A stretch of DNA of 64,000 nucleotides from Uranotaenia lowii (lineage: Eukaryota; Arthropoda; Insecta; Diptera; Culicidae), in NCBI RefSeq assembly GCF_029784155.1, contig NC_073691.1:138686433-138750432 (forward strand), written 5' to 3'. This document shows positions 12,050-20,252 of this stretch, piece by piece. How positions within the stretch are numbered: position 1 is the first letter of the stretch; every line of letters starts with the position of its first letter. The notes beneath the pieces were generated by a model, which was not told where the DNA came from, did no database searches, and saw only the letters and a program-made list of their open reading frames with translations. Made by a program: the position numbers and the translations under genes.

Positions 12050-12329
12050 ACAATGGTGTTGCGAATCGCAATTCCAACTGTATTGTAAACAAAACGTGTA
12101 AAATGTCGTCTGCACTCTGCAGTCAGTTTAAATAGGATACGATAGAAAGTCCGTCATGTTTGTAAATTTTGAAATGATTTTGCTCCCGCGCTGACTTCAA
12201 GTGAGAAAATCATCGTCATGTTCTCTCTGCAACCAGCAAGGCATCCAGATAGATGAAAATCAGATAGAAATTGAATAATATTGACTAATGACAGAACTGG
12301 AAAATATTGTCGCTGGCAACGATTTGAAG

Positions 12330-13600
12330 GTCAAAATTTGGTCAAGGGAAAACGCGTGTAAATCGGTGAAATCATTTATTTGAAAAATCAAATTAAATTT
12401 CTTTTTCAAGTTTAATTTATATAAAATTCAGGAAAAATATTCAGTTGGGCTTCCACTTTTCTAAATCCGAATTGCCGGGCCTTCGCTTAGCCCCTGCCAT
12501 CAGATCACCTTGTCCACCTTCTTCGCCGCAGAAAGCCAGTTTGCCTTGAACTGCTGCTCGTCCTTAGCAGTTTTTTTGGTCTTTTTTAGGTTCCGGTTGA
12601 CAATAGCCCAGTATTTCTCAATTGGGCGGAGCTCTGGCGTGTTGGGTGGGTTCTTGTCCATGGGAACCTCCTGCGCGTTTTTGGCGGCGTACCACTTCAT
12701 GGCCTTTTTACCGTAATGGCAAGACGCCAAACCGGCCAAAACTGTACGGAACAACCGTGTTTCTTCAGGAAAGGCAGCAGACGTTTATTCAAACACTCTT
12801 TCACGTAAATTTCTTGGTTGACAGTCCCGAAAGCAATGAAAATGCTGCTTTTCAAGCCACAGATACAGATGGCTTGCCAAACCAGATATTTCTTCGCGAA
12901 CTTTGACAGTTTCATGTGCTTGGAAATATCTGCTACCTTTCCCCTTCCTTTTGCCGTATAAAACTCCTGTCCCGGAAGCTCCTTGTAGTCGGCTTTGACG
13001 TGGGTTTCGTCGTCCATTACCACGCAGTCAAACTTCGTCAGCATCGTCGTGTACAGCCTCCGGGATCGCGCTTTGGCCGTCGTATTTTGTCTACCATTGC
13101 GATTTGGAGTCACTACCTTTTTGTAAGTCGATAGTCCGGCTCGTTTTGTGGCTCGATGCACGGTTGTAGTCGATACACCCAGCTTATTTGCGGCATCTCG
13201 GAGAGAGAGGTTGGGATTTCGCTTGAAACTACCAGCAACTCTCTTTGTCGTCTCAGCGGTTTCCGGTTTTCGATTTTCCCTCGATCTAGACTTCCTGGCT
13301 GTCGACAAACGTTCCCCAAACACTTAAATTACATTTGTAACGGTTGATTTGGCAACTTTTATGATTTTGCCAGCTTTGCGTGCGAGTAGCTCGGATTTTC
13401 GCGATACGCGAGCAAAATTTTGATACGCTGCTCTTCTTCCTTGGACCGCATTTTGACATCTGAAGAGTGAATTTCAAAATCAAAATCGGAGCAACATTCT
13501 ACACACACACCTTCAAAATGGGGGTGTTCAGGTTTTTTAAATGCAAAATTGAAAGAAATACGTCAAGTTGATATTGACCAAATTTTGACCGTATCACCCT
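12330..13600 (-). mobile_element. DD37E mariner (ITmD37E-like), decayed
   Basis: The right TIR read inward is AGGGTGATACGGTCAAAATT, next to a TA at 13601-13602. The left end keeps only GGTCAAAATTTGGTCAA (12329-12345). The uninterrupted R1 copy reads GGAGGCTATGAAGC at 16204-16217, which identifies the original TA target. It also shows that about 14 bases of the left tip are gone, probably between two GG pairs. A related copy is at 38011-39250. Confidence 0.85.
12500..13451 (-). pseudogene. DD37E mariner transposase, frameshifted
   Basis: Starts MRSKEEEQRIKILLAYRENP at 13451, a helix-turn-helix type N-terminus. The frame shifts near 13360, and there is a stop just before VFGERLSTARK. The main block (13320-12700) has LRDAANKLGVSTTTVHRATK and the first catalytic Asp in CVVMDDETHVKAD. 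A further shift near 12720 leads to LASCHYGKKAMKWY. The Asp expected just before this motif (PDLASCHY in relatives) reads Gly. The Glu block PPNTPELRPIEKYWA is present. PELRPIEKYW with D37E spacing is typical of the mosquito ITmD37E family. Inactive. Confidence 0.87.
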
Positions 13601-13887
13601 TATGAGAGCTAAATCTTGCGCATTCTTCCGATAGGTACGAATAAGGTGTCGTATATGATGTCGCTTATGAAAGAAATGAAATTTGTGTATGTATATTGCC
13701 CCATTTTGGTAGGTAAACGCTGTTTTTTCAACTTTCATACGATTATTCTATAATGTATATGGAACTTATATCAAAACAACATAAGAATATAGCTGCAAGA
13801 ATGTTTGCGCATTACAAGCATTAGACTTACTGAGAACCATTCACGATAGTTTAGACAGCGACACGGTTTCCTTTACAGTTGGTTCGA

Positions 13888-14889
13888 CACGCAGAGAAAA
13901 CTTGGATTTTGAAACAAAACAAAACTGACTTTGATTCAAAAAATTAATTTTTTCGATTCAATCTCCTGTTTTCTTTGAATCAATGAATTATGGGTTTGTT
14001 TTAAATAAATAATTTTTGAAAGAAAGAATTAATTTTTTGAATCGAATAATTTTGGACTTTGATTTTAAACAAATTCTTTGATTCAAAAGACATTTGTTCA
14101 ATTGCATATTTATTTTGAAACAAAGTAAATTTTCTTTCAACCAAAGAAAAATGTATTCAATGCAAAGGAATAATTTCTTTAAATAAAAACTTCAAACTTA
14201 GAAGGTTTTTTGCATTGAGTAAGAAGAATTTAAAACGAAAAATCGGTTTGGCTGGTCTTGTGAAAATGTGAATCAGAGTTAGCTTAGTTAGGAGGATTCA
14301 GGATAAAGTATGGTAAGTTTATGTATTAAAGAATGAATATTGAAGATTTTCAATAAGTGCTTGAAATTTTACAGGACCACGGCCGATAGATGGTTTTCCA
14401 AGTCCCTGAATTCCTCAACCGAGGTGACACCGCTCCAATCCAGCGATCAGGTCCACGAAAATTTAAACCGGATGATTCGATTAAAGTGAACCATTGTGTG
14501 ACCCAGTGTTTCATTTATTTGTGAATAAAAATAAATTTAAAATTTGAAATCCTTTCTTTTTATTATTTGAAATTCTTGATAGGAATTTCAAAACAACAGA
14601 ATATGACGCTTCCAATTGGAATAAATAGAAAATGGTTCAATGAATAAATGCTTTTAAATCTAAATTAAATTACCTTGTGGCAAAAGAAAGCAACTTTGAA
14701 TCAAAAGAAACGGTTTTTTGTTCCAAAGTATCAATATTTTGAATCAAAGATTTTTCAAAAGAAAAATACTTTGAAACAAACGAAAATGCATTTGAAACAA
14801 AGAAATTTTTATTTATCCCAAAATCAAAGGAAATTTTCCTTTGTTTTCGCTGCACTTTCCTTTGAAATAAAAAATCGTTTCGCTGCGTG
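13888..14889 (+). mobile_element. CAC-ended element A with palindrome-rich flanks and spliced cassette
   Basis: The TIRs are CACGCAGAGAAAA (13888-13900) and inverse CACGCAGCGAAAC (14877-14889). The target duplication is GA (13886-13887, 14890-14891). 13905-14210 and 14690-14870 are packed with variants of one palindrome (TTTGATTCAAA, TTTGAATCAAA, TTTGAAACAAA). The centre (about 14215-14560) is different, less repetitive sequence with an intron-like unit and poly(A) hexamers. No transposase is visible. The long opposing frames at 14670-15050 arise from the repeats. Confidence 0.7.
14310..14524 (+). pseudogene. Spliced small-gene cassette inside element A
   Basis: An ATG (14310-14312) abuts a consensus donor GTAAGT (14313). 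The acceptor TTTTACAG ends at 14374, giving a 62-bp intron. Joined, the frame reads MDHGR, one TAG, then MVFQVPEFLNRGDTAPIQRS and onward to TGA at 14522-14524, about 50 codons. AATAAA hexamers follow directly (14524-14534). I do not recognise the protein. The single stop suggests decay, or translation from the second ATG at 14390. Confidence 0.45.
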
Positions 14890-14891
14890 GA

Positions 14892-15462
14892 AACACAACA
14901 CAAATTTGATAACACAAAAAATGCATAGAAATATTTCAATTTTGGTAAATCGACCCCCGTTGAATAAAGTTTCGTGAGGAAATGGTAATTTTTTTTGGAA
15001 ATTTCGGAATTTATTTTAATATTAAACTCAATATAGCTTTCAATTATCAATTTTTCCTCACTCTATAGATAGAACTGCAAGCAGTCTGAGCTGCTAATTA
15101 AGCTAGTTCAAAACCGAGATACATGCAGACGGTTTGAAAACACATTAAAAATTTTGTTTGTATAAAGATTTCTGCCATTTCGAAACATAAATCGTCCATT
15201 CGATAACCTACCTGAGCTCAAATTAAGCACTGGTTTCATTTGAATAATGAAAAGCTTAATCAAATTGGTTTGAATTGACGTATGAAGACTTTTTTATTTC
15301 CCAGTTTATTTTGGTTTTGGCGACGATTTACACTTCACGGAATTATCGTGCAAAACAGAGGTCACAAGACAACAGTTCGCCGTGTTGGTTCTTGCGAGAA
15401 AATGAATTTAGTTTGAAAAAGTGTTAAAAGGTTAAGTATTTCAAAGGAAGTCGTTAGCTAGA
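14892..15462. other. Non-coding stretch upstream of the 15463 cassette
   Basis: AT-rich with no supported gene. It could be the 5' part of whatever element carries the spliced cassette at 15463-15744. No TIR pair was found. Confidence 0.4.
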
Positions 15463-15744
15463 ATGGTTTTAGCTATCTCAACAGAACAGATGGCTTTAAA
15501 AATTTGCTAGGTAAGTTTAAGATTTGTATCTTTCAACTAGGCAAATATCTTCTTCGTAATTTTTCCTTGCAGAGGCAGCCAAATTAGTTATAATAGCATC
15601 AAGTACGTTTTTGCACTCCTTGAACGATCATCGGAGTCACAGCAAGTAGCCAGCGCTGTCCCAGGCTACATTCTCCATTTGTTCTGGAACGAAAGGGTCG
15701 AAATGAACCACCCTGATGAGGAAAATGATGCAGTAGCAACATAG
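15463..15744 (+). pseudogene. Two-exon small gene remnant of unknown function
   Basis: Exon 1 starts MVLAISTEQMALK at 15463. A consensus donor GTAAGTTTAA begins at 15511 and TTTTCCTTGCAG ends at 15572 (62-bp intron). Exon 2 is open for 56 codons (SYNSIKYVFALLERSSESQQ, then VASAVPGYILHLFWNERVEM) to TAG at 15742-15744. As written, exon 1 reaches a stop at the junction. One base less in the five-A run near 15500 would put ATG, exon 1 and exon 2 in one frame, so a single-base frameshift is the likely defect. The family is unknown. Its size and layout resemble the cassettes in elements A, B and E. Confidence 0.45.
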
Positions 15745-15784
15745 TGATGCTGCGTGCATTGGCGGCGATCATTTTTAATCTGGA

Positions 15785-15870
15785 CACACTGTTTATTATA
15801 CACCCACAATTTAGCCTTTGTGCCAATCGCGTGTAATCAATTAGATAGCATCATTGGTACAAGAAGATCA
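15785..15870 (-). repeat. Dispersed repeat R2, copy 2 (inverted)
   Basis: The reverse complement of this stretch matches 1384-1462 over about 80 bases. Confidence 0.6.
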
Positions 15871-15952
15871 CTATAACAGTGATTTTCTCGAAACAAATCA
15901 GGTGCTCAGCAAACATGGAATCGTATCAAACACGATAACTTAAGTCGATTAA

Positions 15953-16250
15953 AATGGTGTTGCGAATTGCAATTCCAATTGCATAGTGAAAAGATCGTAT
16001 TAAATGTCGTCTGAAGTTAGTTTACATCGGATATAATAGAAAGTCCACCATGTTTATAAATTTTGAAATGATTTTGCTCCCGCGCGGGCTTCAAGTGAGA
16101 AAATAATCATCATGTTCTCTCTGCAACTAGCAGTGTACCCAGATAGCTAAAAATCAGATTGACCAATGAGAGAACTGGAAAATATTGTCGCTTGCAACGA
16201 TTTGGAGGCTATGAAGCAAAATCTTGCGCTCTCTTGCATTCTTCCGATAG
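15953..16250 (+). repeat. Dispersed repeat R1, copy 2, left half
   Basis: Matches 12050-12329 and the first bases after the mariner (13603-13635). It stops at TTCCGATAGG, where copy 1 continues TACGAATAAGG. That continuation is found at 24518, so the two halves of this copy are probably 8.3 kb apart. Confidence 0.75.
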
Positions 16251-16665
16251 GTAGGGGAAAAGTTCATATAACGCCCCATGTGGCTAATACGTGCCACTCT
16301 TGTTTTGAAGAATCTGTAACATTTTAAGCCTGCAAAACATTACCAATTTGTTTTAAATGCTATGATTGGTCGCGGCAAGTATGAGTTTTTCCTTAAAATA
16401 CCCCTGTGTCGTGATAATTTCACAATTCAGGTTTTTCTTCATTTCGATCTAAATTTGAAACACTTTCAATAAGGGTCACCAAGCAGAGAAAAACGAATAA
16501 GACAATATTTTCGATAGAGGAGAAACGAAACTATGATTTTATGCTCAAAAATCATACTGAGCTCGCTAAGGTATGCTTTTTATGGGTATGTTCTATCACG
16601 GCCCATGCGATCGTCATAACGCGCCCATCGTACAGACGCGGTCCTATCGGTGATCGGGGTCATCA

Positions 16666-16689
16666 CCCCCCCCCCCCCCCCCCCCCCCC
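16666..16689 (+). repeat. 24-base poly-C run
   Basis: An uninterrupted run of 24 C in otherwise AT-rich DNA. A second C-rich run (15 C, then CCCCC and CC separated by T) is at 23150-23172. Such runs are prone to slippage and to assembly error. Confidence 0.9.
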
Positions 16690-16838
16690 AAGCGGCAATG
16701 AACCGTTATAAAAAACCCACAAAAGTTAGAATTTCTATTAAAAGTTGGAACTTTTCTCAGTAGATGTGCTTTACAATTTTCAAAATTTTCCACTCCGTGA
16801 GGGTGATTATTCTACAATAAAGTTACTTACTTACTTAC

Positions 16839-19820
16839 TTAATGATCCCGCGCCGATCCTCCGGTGCATAGGGCCGTGGTAAAAGACCTCCACTGTTGAC
16901 GATCCGGAGCCAGCGTCTTCACCTGGTCCCAGTCAAGATTTTCGTCGACAGTTCGGATTTCAGCGGCTAGGCTTCGCCGCCACGAGTTTCTGGGCCTGCC
17001 TCTTCTTCGATGACCTTCTGGATTCCAATCTAGCGCCTCTCTGCAAATCTCGTTTTCATCTTTTCGCAGCGTGTGCCCAATCCATCTCCACTTACGTTCT
17101 CGAATCTCGATTTCTAGCGCCCTTTGATGACACCGGCGATGTAGTTCCTCATTCGAGATCCAGTTGCCAGGCCACCAAGCGCGGATGATATTCCGCAGGC
17201 AGCGGTTTACAAATACTTGCAGTTTTCGCGTCGTCACCGCATATGTGCACCAAGTTTCGCACCCGTACAGCAATACGGATTTGACGTTTGAGTTGAAGAT
17301 TCGGATTTTTGTTCGTAGAGAGATCTGGCGTGACCGCCAGATGTTTCGGAGACTCGCAAACGCAAATCGGGCCTTTCTGATCCGGGTTTCGATGTCTTTC
17401 CTGGTACCACCATCAGGCGTTATCTGGCTACCAAGATACTGGAAGCACTCCACTTTCTCAACTTGTTGCCCAGCTACCATGAAACTGGAGGGATTTCCTG
17501 TGTTGATCTCCATCGACTTGGTCTTTCCGACATTGACTTTGAGACCTGCTGCCTTGGAACTTTCGGTGAGGTCGTCGAGTTTGCTCTGCATATCCGGTTG
17601 CGTTTGGGCGAGCAAAACAATATCGTCAGCCAGGTCAAGGTCGTTCAGATGCTCCATTGTTGAAGGATTCCACGGCAATCCTCGGTTCGGTGCACAGTCG
17701 ATCGATCCAGTCAGAATCTCATCCATTACGATTAGAAAAAGTAGCGGTGATAAAATACATCCTTGTCTCACTCCAGCAGTTACCGGGATTGGTTCGGACA
17801 AGACACCATCGTGCAAGACCTTGCATGAAAATGCCTCGTATTGTGCTTCGATGAGATGGACTAGTTTCTCTGGGACCCCTCGTCGCCTTAGAGCCGCCCA
17901 GATGTTTTCATGGTTGAGTCGGTCGAATGCTTTTTCGAAATCAACGAACACCAGCAGAAGAGAGTCCTGGAATTCGTTGATTTGTTCCAGTATGATTCGT
18001 AGCGTTGTGATGTGGTCCACACATGATCGTCCGGATCGGAATCCAGCTTGTTGCCGTCGGAGTGTAGCGTCGATTTTCTCCTGGATCCTGTTCAGGATCA
18101 CTTTGCAGAGTACTTTAAGGGTTGTACAGATCAACGTTATGCCTCGCCAGTTACCGCACTCTGTCAGGTCTCCTTTCTTCGGGACCTTTACGAGGATACC
18201 CTGCATCCAGTCGGCCGGGAATGTTGCAGTATCCCAGATGTCAGCGAAAAGACGGTGCAACATTTGTGCTGACAGGGCAGGGTCGGCTTTCAGCATTTCA
18301 GCAGGGATACAATCGATCCCAGGTGCTTTGTTGGATTTCATGTTTTTGATTGCCGCTTCTATTTCAGCCAGCGAGGGCGCTTCCGAGTTGACGCCATTTA
18401 TGCGACTTACTGTAGGCGCCTCGAGCTGCGGGTTCTGTTGGCCATCGCTATTCGTGACTCGGAAGAGTTGTTCGAAGTGCTCAGTCCATCGTTTGAGCTG
18501 ATCTGTTCGATCGGTCAATAACTGACCTGCTCGGTCTTTCAGCGGCATTTTTGCATTAGTCCTTGCACCACTGAGGCGGCGAGAAATGTCATAAAGTAAA
18601 CGGATATCTCCATTGGCGGCGGCTCTTTCCCCCTCTTCGGCTAGGGAGTTTGTCCAGGCTCTCTTGTCTCGTCTACAAGCTCGTTTAACTGCCTTTTCCA
18701 GCTCCGCATATCGTAAGCGGGCGGCTGATTTGGCTGACCCGGTACATGCCTGCTCAATTCCGACTTTCGCCTTTCTCCGATCATCGACCATCCTCCAAGT
18801 TTCATCCGACATCCATTCACTTCTTCTTCCACAAACTTTACCGAGAGTACCATGGCTCGTCGTGATAAAGGCATTCTTGATTCCACACCACTGTTCTTCG
18901 ACTGTTCCGTCTGTCGGCAGCTCCGAGGCTCGGGATTCTAGCTGTTCAACGTATGCCCTTTTCACCTCTGGATTCTCCAACCGGCGGACGTCGTATCGAC
19001 ACCCGACTTTCTCCTCGCGCCGTTGGACACGCGCAACTCTCAGTCGTATCTCGCCAAGGACGAGGTGATGGTCAGATGCAATGTCTGCGCTTCGCTTGTT
19101 GCGGACATCAAGAAGGCTCCTTCTCCATTTTCGGCTGATGCAGATGTGGTCAATTTGATTTTCTGTTCGGCCATCTCGGGATACCCAAGTGACCTTATGT
19201 GCTGGTCGATGGGGGAAGAGCGATCCACCGATCACCATGTTGTTGTTGCCACAAAATTCTACAAACAGCTCTCCGTTTTCGCTCATCTGTCCTAAGCCAT
19301 GGCGCCCCATGATGCGCTCAAGGTCTTGATTGTCGGAGCCAATCTTTGCGTTGAAGTCGCCCAAATGGATTTGAATGTCACCCTTCGGAATTCTCTCTAC
19401 CACGCTGTTCAGTTGACTGTAAAACTGCTCTTTCTCCTGCAAATCGGCAACGTCAGTTGGCGCATAACACTGGACCATTGTAAGGTTTCTAACCCGTGTT
19501 CTAAATCTGGCTACGATTATTCTTTCGTTTATCGGTTCCCATCTAATGAGGGCCGCGTAGGCCTGCGGGCTTAACAGGAAACCAACTCCTCGTTCCCGAG
19601 TAGCATGTTCTCCTCGTATGCCAGAGTAAAGCAGGACTTGCCCGGATTGAGTCTTGTGTTCTCCAGTATTAGGCCAACGGACTTCGCTCAGTCCCAGAAT
19701 TTCAAGCTTGAGGCGGCTAGCTTCTCTAGCAAGTTGAGCCAGCTTGCCTTGTTGGGCAAGGGTTAAAACATTCCAAGTTCCAATTCGTGTCCGTGTTTTC
19801 ATGCTAAAAGTCGTCGCCAA
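16839..19820 (-). CDS. RTE endonuclease-reverse transcriptase, intact 993-codon ORF
   Basis: The protein makes a target nick and copies the element RNA into it. The N-terminal AP-like endonuclease has TWN (15-17), LSEVRW (44-49), GDFNAKIG (154-161), QIDHICIS (222-229) and SDHHLVLG (249-256). The reverse transcriptase has NKAPGID (497-503), VDFEKAFD (626-633), GVRQGCILSP (683-692) and the catalytic box LADD (730-733). The C-terminus has the KWRWIGHTLRKD block and a basic GHRRRGRPRNSW. Families usually have Y or F before ADD; Leu is unusual, but the two Asp are present. There are no stops or frameshifts. The stop TAA is itself part of the 3' TAAG repeat, so there is essentially no 3' UTR. The ATG at 19820 opens the frame. 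Confidence 0.93.
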   Translation of the reverse strand: MATTFSMKTRTRIGTWNVLTLAQQGKLAQLAREASRLKLEILGLSEVRWPNTGEHKTQSGQVLLYSGIRGEHATRERGVGFLLSPQAYAALIRWEPINERIIVARFRTRVRNLTMVQCYAPTDVADLQEKEQFYSQLNSVVERIPKGDIQIHLGDFNAKIGSDNQDLERIMGRHGLGQMSENGELFVEFCGNNNMVIGGSLFPHRPAHKVTWVSRDGRTENQIDHICISRKWRRSLLDVRNKRSADIASDHHLVLGEIRLRVARVQRREEKVGCRYDVRRLENPEVKRAYVEQLESRASELPTDGTVEEQWCGIKNAFITTSHGTLGKVCGRRSEWMSDETWRMVDDRRKAKVGIEQACTGSAKSAARLRYAELEKAVKRACRRDKRAWTNSLAEEGERAAANGDIRLLYDISRRLSGARTNAKMPLKDRAGQLLTDRTDQLKRWTEHFEQLFRVTNSDGQQNPQLEAPTVSRINGVNSEAPSLAEIEAAIKNMKSNKAPGIDCIPAEMLKADPALSAQMLHRLFADIWDTATFPADWMQGILVKVPKKGDLTECGNWRGITLICTTLKVLCKVILNRIQEKIDATLRRQQAGFRSGRSCVDHITTLRIILEQINEFQDSLLLVFVDFEKAFDRLNHENIWAALRRRGVPEKLVHLIEAQYEAFSCKVLHDGVLSEPIPVTAGVRQGCILSPLLFLIVMDEILTGSIDCAPNRGLPWNPSTMEHLNDLDLADDIVLLAQTQPDMQSKLDDLTESSKAAGLKVNVGKTKSMEINTGNPSSFMVAGQQVEKVECFQYLGSQITPDGGTRKDIETRIRKARFAFASLRNIWRSRQISLRTKIRIFNSNVKSVLLYGCETWCTYAVTTRKLQVFVNRCLRNIIRAWWPGNWISNEELHRRCHQRALEIEIRERKWRWIGHTLRKDENEICREALDWNPEGHRRRGRPRNSWRRSLAAEIRTVDENLDWDQVKTLAPDRQQWRSFTTALCTGGSARDH

Positions 19821-19824
19821 AGTT

Positions 19825-20241
19825 CCAGATCGGTCATTTCTTTCGGATTCCGTAACAAGTTTATGAATCGGGAGCAGTAGGTTGTTAGCCTAAAGTCCCT
19901 ATCCCGCGATGGGGCTGCCATCTTGGACTTAGCTGGCGGGAGCCGCATTTCATAAGTTCAGCCGCTTGCTGCAAGACAGACGCTGTTTGAGCCGCCCCTG
20001 ACCTGGAGAACAGACGCTCGGTTGTTGTTGCACGCCGCCCCTGACCTGGGGAACAGACGCGTGCGGCCACCTTCTCAGTCTGCATGCGACCAAAGCATCC
20101 ACCGGGGTTGGGTACCCGATCTCCGCTTAGGTTACTCGCACCCCAGCCGGCACCGCGGGGAGGTAGAGATAGGAGTTGTGAATAAGAGGTGATATGACCA
20201 CTATGGGGTCTCGTGTTGCACATTATCCACCGTTTACCAGC
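19825..20241 (-). promoter_or_regulatory. 5' region of the RTE element
   Basis: GC-rich leader. It has two direct copies of a GCCGCCCCTGACCTGGRGAA motif (about 19992-20012 and 20032-20053) and an open frame upstream of the main ORF (from an ATG near 20224 to 19885) with low-complexity, Gly/Arg-rich text. RTE promoters lie in this region. Whether the small frame is translated is unknown. Confidence 0.55.
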
Positions 20242-20252
20242 CAATAAAGTTA

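Larger units (their letters stand above)
12050..13800 (+). repeat. Dispersed repeat R1, copy 1, split by a mariner
   Basis: 12050-12329 matches 15953-16211. 13601-13800 matches the following bases of that copy up to 16250 and then 24518-24705. The mariner at 12330-13600 lies between the two halves. R1 is non-coding, contains TGAAATGATTTTGCTCCCGC and ends in TCATACGATTRTTCTATAAT-like sequence. Its class is unknown. Confidence 0.75.
16826..20241 (-). mobile_element. Full-length RTE-type non-LTR retrotransposon
   Basis: An 11-bp target duplication CAATAAAGTTA flanks the element (16815-16825 and 20242-20252). Read on the - strand it has a ~420-bp 5' region, one long ORF with endonuclease and reverse transcriptase, and a 3' end of TAAG repeats (CTTA units at 16826-16841 on +) instead of poly(A). 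Absence of a separate gag-like ORF1 and a short tandem 3' tail are RTE-clade traits. A 70-bp relic of the same family is at 61062-61131. Confidence 0.93.

Noticed and set aside
14670..15050. 126-codon - strand and 100-codon + strand overlapping frames
   Set aside because: Both are read from the TTTGAATCAAA-type palindrome field of element A. The symmetry of the repeats makes both strands look open and Lys/Phe-rich.
17164..18501. 445-codon + strand frame
   Set aside because: It is the exact antisense of the RTE reverse transcriptase ORF and has no family motif. Open antisense frames are common over GC-rich coding DNA.
19885..20244. RTE ORF1
   Set aside because: The apparent start lies in the target-site duplication. 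The text is low-complexity, with no RNA-binding motif, and RTE elements generally lack an ORF1. Kept only as part of the 5' region.
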